Of a stretch of 64,000 bases of DNA, positions 61,276 to 64,000 are shown one piece after another. Origin of the DNA: Saposhnikovia divaricata. Its lineage: Eukaryota > Streptophyta > Magnoliopsida > Apiales > Apiaceae. A program made the translations under genes and the position numbers. The stretch covers positions 105,640,580 to 105,704,579 of the forward strand of contig CM071595.1 in NCBI GenBank assembly GCA_036435485.1. The letters run 5' to 3'. Every line of letters begins with the position of its first letter. Position 1 is the stretch's first letter. The notes under the pieces were generated by a model, which saw only the letters and a list, made by a program, of their open reading frames with translations, made no database searches and had not been told where the DNA came from.

Positions 61276-61292
61276 TTGGTATCAGAGCTAAG
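61276..61292 (+). other. Primer-binding site (tRNA-Met) of LARD-2
   Basis: TTGGTATCAGAGCTAAGG lies two bases after the LTR end. Confidence 0.9.
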
Positions 61293-61316
61293 GTTATAGA
61301 AACAAGAGGGCGTAGG

Positions 61317-61390
<74 letters not shown>

Positions 61391-62749
61391 GTTATGTGAG
61401 GGTGTCTGAACTCACATAGAGTTTGTGTTGGACTATCGGATATAGTTCCAACGAGTAAGTCGAGATTAGGATTCTACCTTAGGATGATGGTTCTGAGTCG
61501 AGTAGAATTTCTTGTGATTGGAGATAGTGGCAGTAGAGTCTTTAGAGACTATTGTGAGTTGTTATCGACGTAGGGTATCGTGTATCTTAAGGCGTTGCGA
61601 AGAGATTTTAGAATTGATCAATCGTTCGTCAGAGGAGCCAACAGAGGATGCATCTGTGGAGATCGGGGCAATATTCTTTTCCATCTATAATTTATTTGAA
61701 ACTCCTTCACTGAAGGAATGTGTTAGAAGATATATTCCGTCTTCTAAGTTATAGTTCTTTTAAACACTTGTATTCACCCGAATGTTGGGTTTCGATTGTG
61801 TTAGAGGCTGTCATGACACCTATTTTTCAGGTTTTTTTGTGGCCCTGATAGGTTTGTTCAAATTGAACTTCCGCCTTAATTTTTCTAATGGTGGATAAAA
61901 TTTATTCTTGGTATAGCACTTCGTGCTCGTTATGTGCTAGTATCATATCCCGTTAAATCTTTCTTTCGGGATTAACACCCTTGGAATTTGCTTAGTTTTA
62001 TCCAAGGTGTGCGTTTGAAAGTTTCTTGTTGTAAGATTATATTTTTGTGTTTAATCGAAAAATTTCTTTTCAAAACTCCTTACTCTAATTGAGACAAACA
62101 ACCTATTATATAGGGGACACAAGGACTATCTGTCTGTGTGATAGAAGTTGGATGGGACGTCATCACTTGTGTGTTATGCAATACAAGAAGGCTAATTACC
62201 TTTTGTAATGTCTTAACTAAGGCATGCAACGTTGAGTTTCTTAGATCATATTGATCTCTCAGTTATTCTTTTGTAACCTTTAATGGTTATATAAACTTTT
62301 TAATCATGATCACATTGTGTGACATTCAAACTAATAAGGAATCTCTTTTATTCAAGGATTCCATCGCTTCAGTTGTTTTCATTGTTTTTTTGTGTCTTAA
62401 CGAATGGCGACATGGTGTTCATGTTCTAGCGTTGTTGCTCGGTAAATAGATGAATAAGGAATGAATCGAGATCTTCCGATTGTTAGGTTCCTCGATCGAC
62501 ATTGTACGTTGAAAGTGGAATCGTGGCGATTAGGGACTTCTCGATATTCTTTTCACAAGTTTAACCCAAAGCACTATGGATATAAAGAACTGGATATGTG
62601 TGTACCAAATTGTCTGAGTCGTGAGATAGCGAAGTTGCGGGGTTTGCCGTAGGCCTTGGGAATTTAAGTCGGAGGGAAGCGGTGCGTCTTAGAACCCCGT
62701 TCTTTCATCTGCGGATTCCGAGGACGGAATCCTGTTAAGGAGGGAAGAT
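61293..62749 (+). mobile_element. LARD-2 internal region, noncoding, with polypurine tract
   Basis: Only short frames exist (61518-61754 and 62461-62652), without gag or pol motifs. Ordered blocks match LARD-1: TGTGTGATAGAAGTTGGATG (~62137), GACATTGTACGTTGAAAG (~62497) and GAGGACGGAATCCTGTTAAG (62720). The final purine run AAGGAGGGAAGAT abuts the 3' LTR at 62750. At ~1.5 kb the body is far too short for an autonomous Ty3 element. Confidence 0.8.
61317..61390. repeat. (AT)n microsatellite
   Basis: About 65 bp of uninterrupted TA dinucleotides lie 30 bp after the primer site, followed by TTTATATATAG. Confidence 0.97.
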
Positions 62750-64000
62750 TGTAACAACCCAAATTTTCAAAATAAAATTATTATTATTATATTGTGTCGA
62801 CCGATAGGTGTGATGAGAGAAGAGAATAGTTCAATATTATTTTATAATATTTATTCGATTGTGGAACATTTAAGTGATTAAATGTTGTTTGTGTATGATT
62901 AAGTGGAAAATGGGTTTGTTTTAAGTTTTATGAATTAAGTCAATGTGACTTAACTGCCTAAGTGATTATGTGAGTTATTTGAATTAAATCGATATGTATA
63001 TGTGACTTATATGTATAGTGGGTATGACTAAGTATGCTTATATGGATTTTTATTGCACTTAAATGCTATTTCTAAGCGCAGTTTAATTTTATAAAATTCT
63101 CGGAGCATCGAAAAATCATGAAATCTCTTTCATAATGTATCTTCAGTATTTATAAACATTTTAAAAGTGCAAATTTATTTTATTTGGGCTCCAATAATTT
63201 TTAGTGATTTTTAAAGTCTTATCGTCTTTTAAGATGGTAAATCTTGTAAATTCTCTAATAAAATAATTACAAGTCGTAAAAATATATTTTTGGTACGTAT
63301 GTGTTCCTGATTTAATACTCTTGGTTATAAAAATAAGAGTTTGATTTATTTTGGGATTTATGGATTTTTTTAAATGATTTTAGCAAGAATGTTTCTTTTT
63401 AAAGACTATTTCTTGTAAAATTCACATATTATTGTTTATAAGCCCTAAAAATATTTTAAAAATATGTTTGTGATCCTTATTGGATATATTTTGTTTTAAA
63501 AATATAAAATCTTATTATTTCTACCAAACCCAATTATATTAGATTTTACTAGAAATTAGATAAATAGTTTTTCTTTTTAGATAGTTAATTTCTAAAAAAA
63601 ATACTTCATGGTGTATAAACCCCATTCTCCCCATTTTCTTCCCCCGGTCATTTCATTTTCTTCTCTCCCTCTCCCCTGCCGTGAGTTCTCTCCTCCCTCT
63701 CTCTCTATTTTCTTCAATTATTTTCATTTCTTTATGCATATGTTAGTGATTTGTAAGTGTAAAATCATTAATTGAGAGTGGGTTGTTATTGTTGATGAGT
63801 TTTGTGTGTTTGTATGTATATACATGTTCGGTGTGTGTATGTATGGGTTGGGGAGGGATTAAAACTTACATGCAAGTACGGATTATGGCTTGTTTGATGT
63901 TGTAAATTGATGGGTTGTGGGAAAATCGGAGTTTAGGGGAGTAGTAGGCTAGTGGCGCCGGATTCCGGCCACCACCGAACCTCCCACCACCGGAGTGACC
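62750..64000 (+). mobile_element. LARD-2: 3' LTR, runs off the window
   Basis: It begins TGTAACAACCCAAATTTTCA and follows 36746-38000 almost base for base, including the TATAAACCCC box at 63614 and the CCGGATTCCGGCCACCACCG phrase at the window end. Differences are scattered substitutions and 1-bp indels, so the insertion is fairly recent. Confidence 0.93.
63614..63619 (+). promoter_or_regulatory. Probable TATA box of the LARD-2 3' LTR
   Basis: TATAAA occurs in the same context as in the 5' LTR (37609), before a CT-rich leader. Transcription from here would read into whatever lies beyond the window. Confidence 0.5.

Noticed and set aside
61518..61754. 78-codon ORF in the LARD-2 body
   Set aside because: No motif and no counterpart recognised in LARD-1; length is within chance for this composition.

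Overview
This window looks like nuclear DNA of a flowering plant, most likely a eudicot with a large repeat-rich genome. The signs are AT-rich sequence, GT-AG introns, long-LTR retrotransposons primed by tRNA-Met, a Ty1/copia element, a plant L1-type LINE, a CACTA transposon with captured plant gene pieces, a plant Helitron and a plant-specific B3-domain gene. Nearly everything is transposable-element sequence. The one gene I can assemble without a lesion is a 367-codon, seven-exon gene with three B3-like domains at 15506-17324 (+). I found no tRNA, rRNA or CRISPR locus.

Layout. 1-1525: 5' end of a Ty3/gypsy-like element on the minus strand (gag N terminus, primer-binding site, LTR). 1526-2280: four tandem copies of a ~172-bp unit closed by an inverted partial copy. 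2281-3955: unassigned DNA with a 40-bp-arm hairpin, then an intron-containing fragment of a TPR-thioredoxin (TTL) gene. ~3956-15265: a long-LTR element (LARD-1) with a noncoding internal region, split by a solo LTR (9174-13709) with a GGGGG target duplication. 15266-17324: the B3 gene. ~17.3-24.85 kb: a decayed Helitron Rep/helicase gene on the minus strand. ~24.9-32.7 kb: a SIRE/Maximus-like copia element, with pol almost complete but carrying stops and frameshifts. 32.7-36.7 kb: unassigned DNA ending in an interrupted env-like or 'putative plant transposon' ORF.

36746 to the window end is a nested stack. A second noncoding long-LTR element (LARD-2) cuts the env-like ORF. Its 5' LTR is split by an L1-type LINE with a 10-bp target duplication (TTCAAAATAC at 38804 and 58604). 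That LINE is in turn interrupted by the 5' half of another long-LTR element (44056-48718, minus strand) and by a 5.8-kb CACTA transposon (51714-57525, TTT duplication). The CACTA element carries minus-strand fragments of at least four unrelated host genes: cytosolic RPS11 (uS17), an HIR/band-7 gene, an IRE-type AGC kinase, and SMU2/RED. Splice sites are largely preserved.

The most notable points are the multi-gene capture in the CACTA element, the intact B3 gene whose likely start lies 240 bp from an LTR end, and a family of long-LTR elements whose pol-less internal regions still share ordered noncoding blocks. Domain names come from recognising family motifs by eye. No database search was run.
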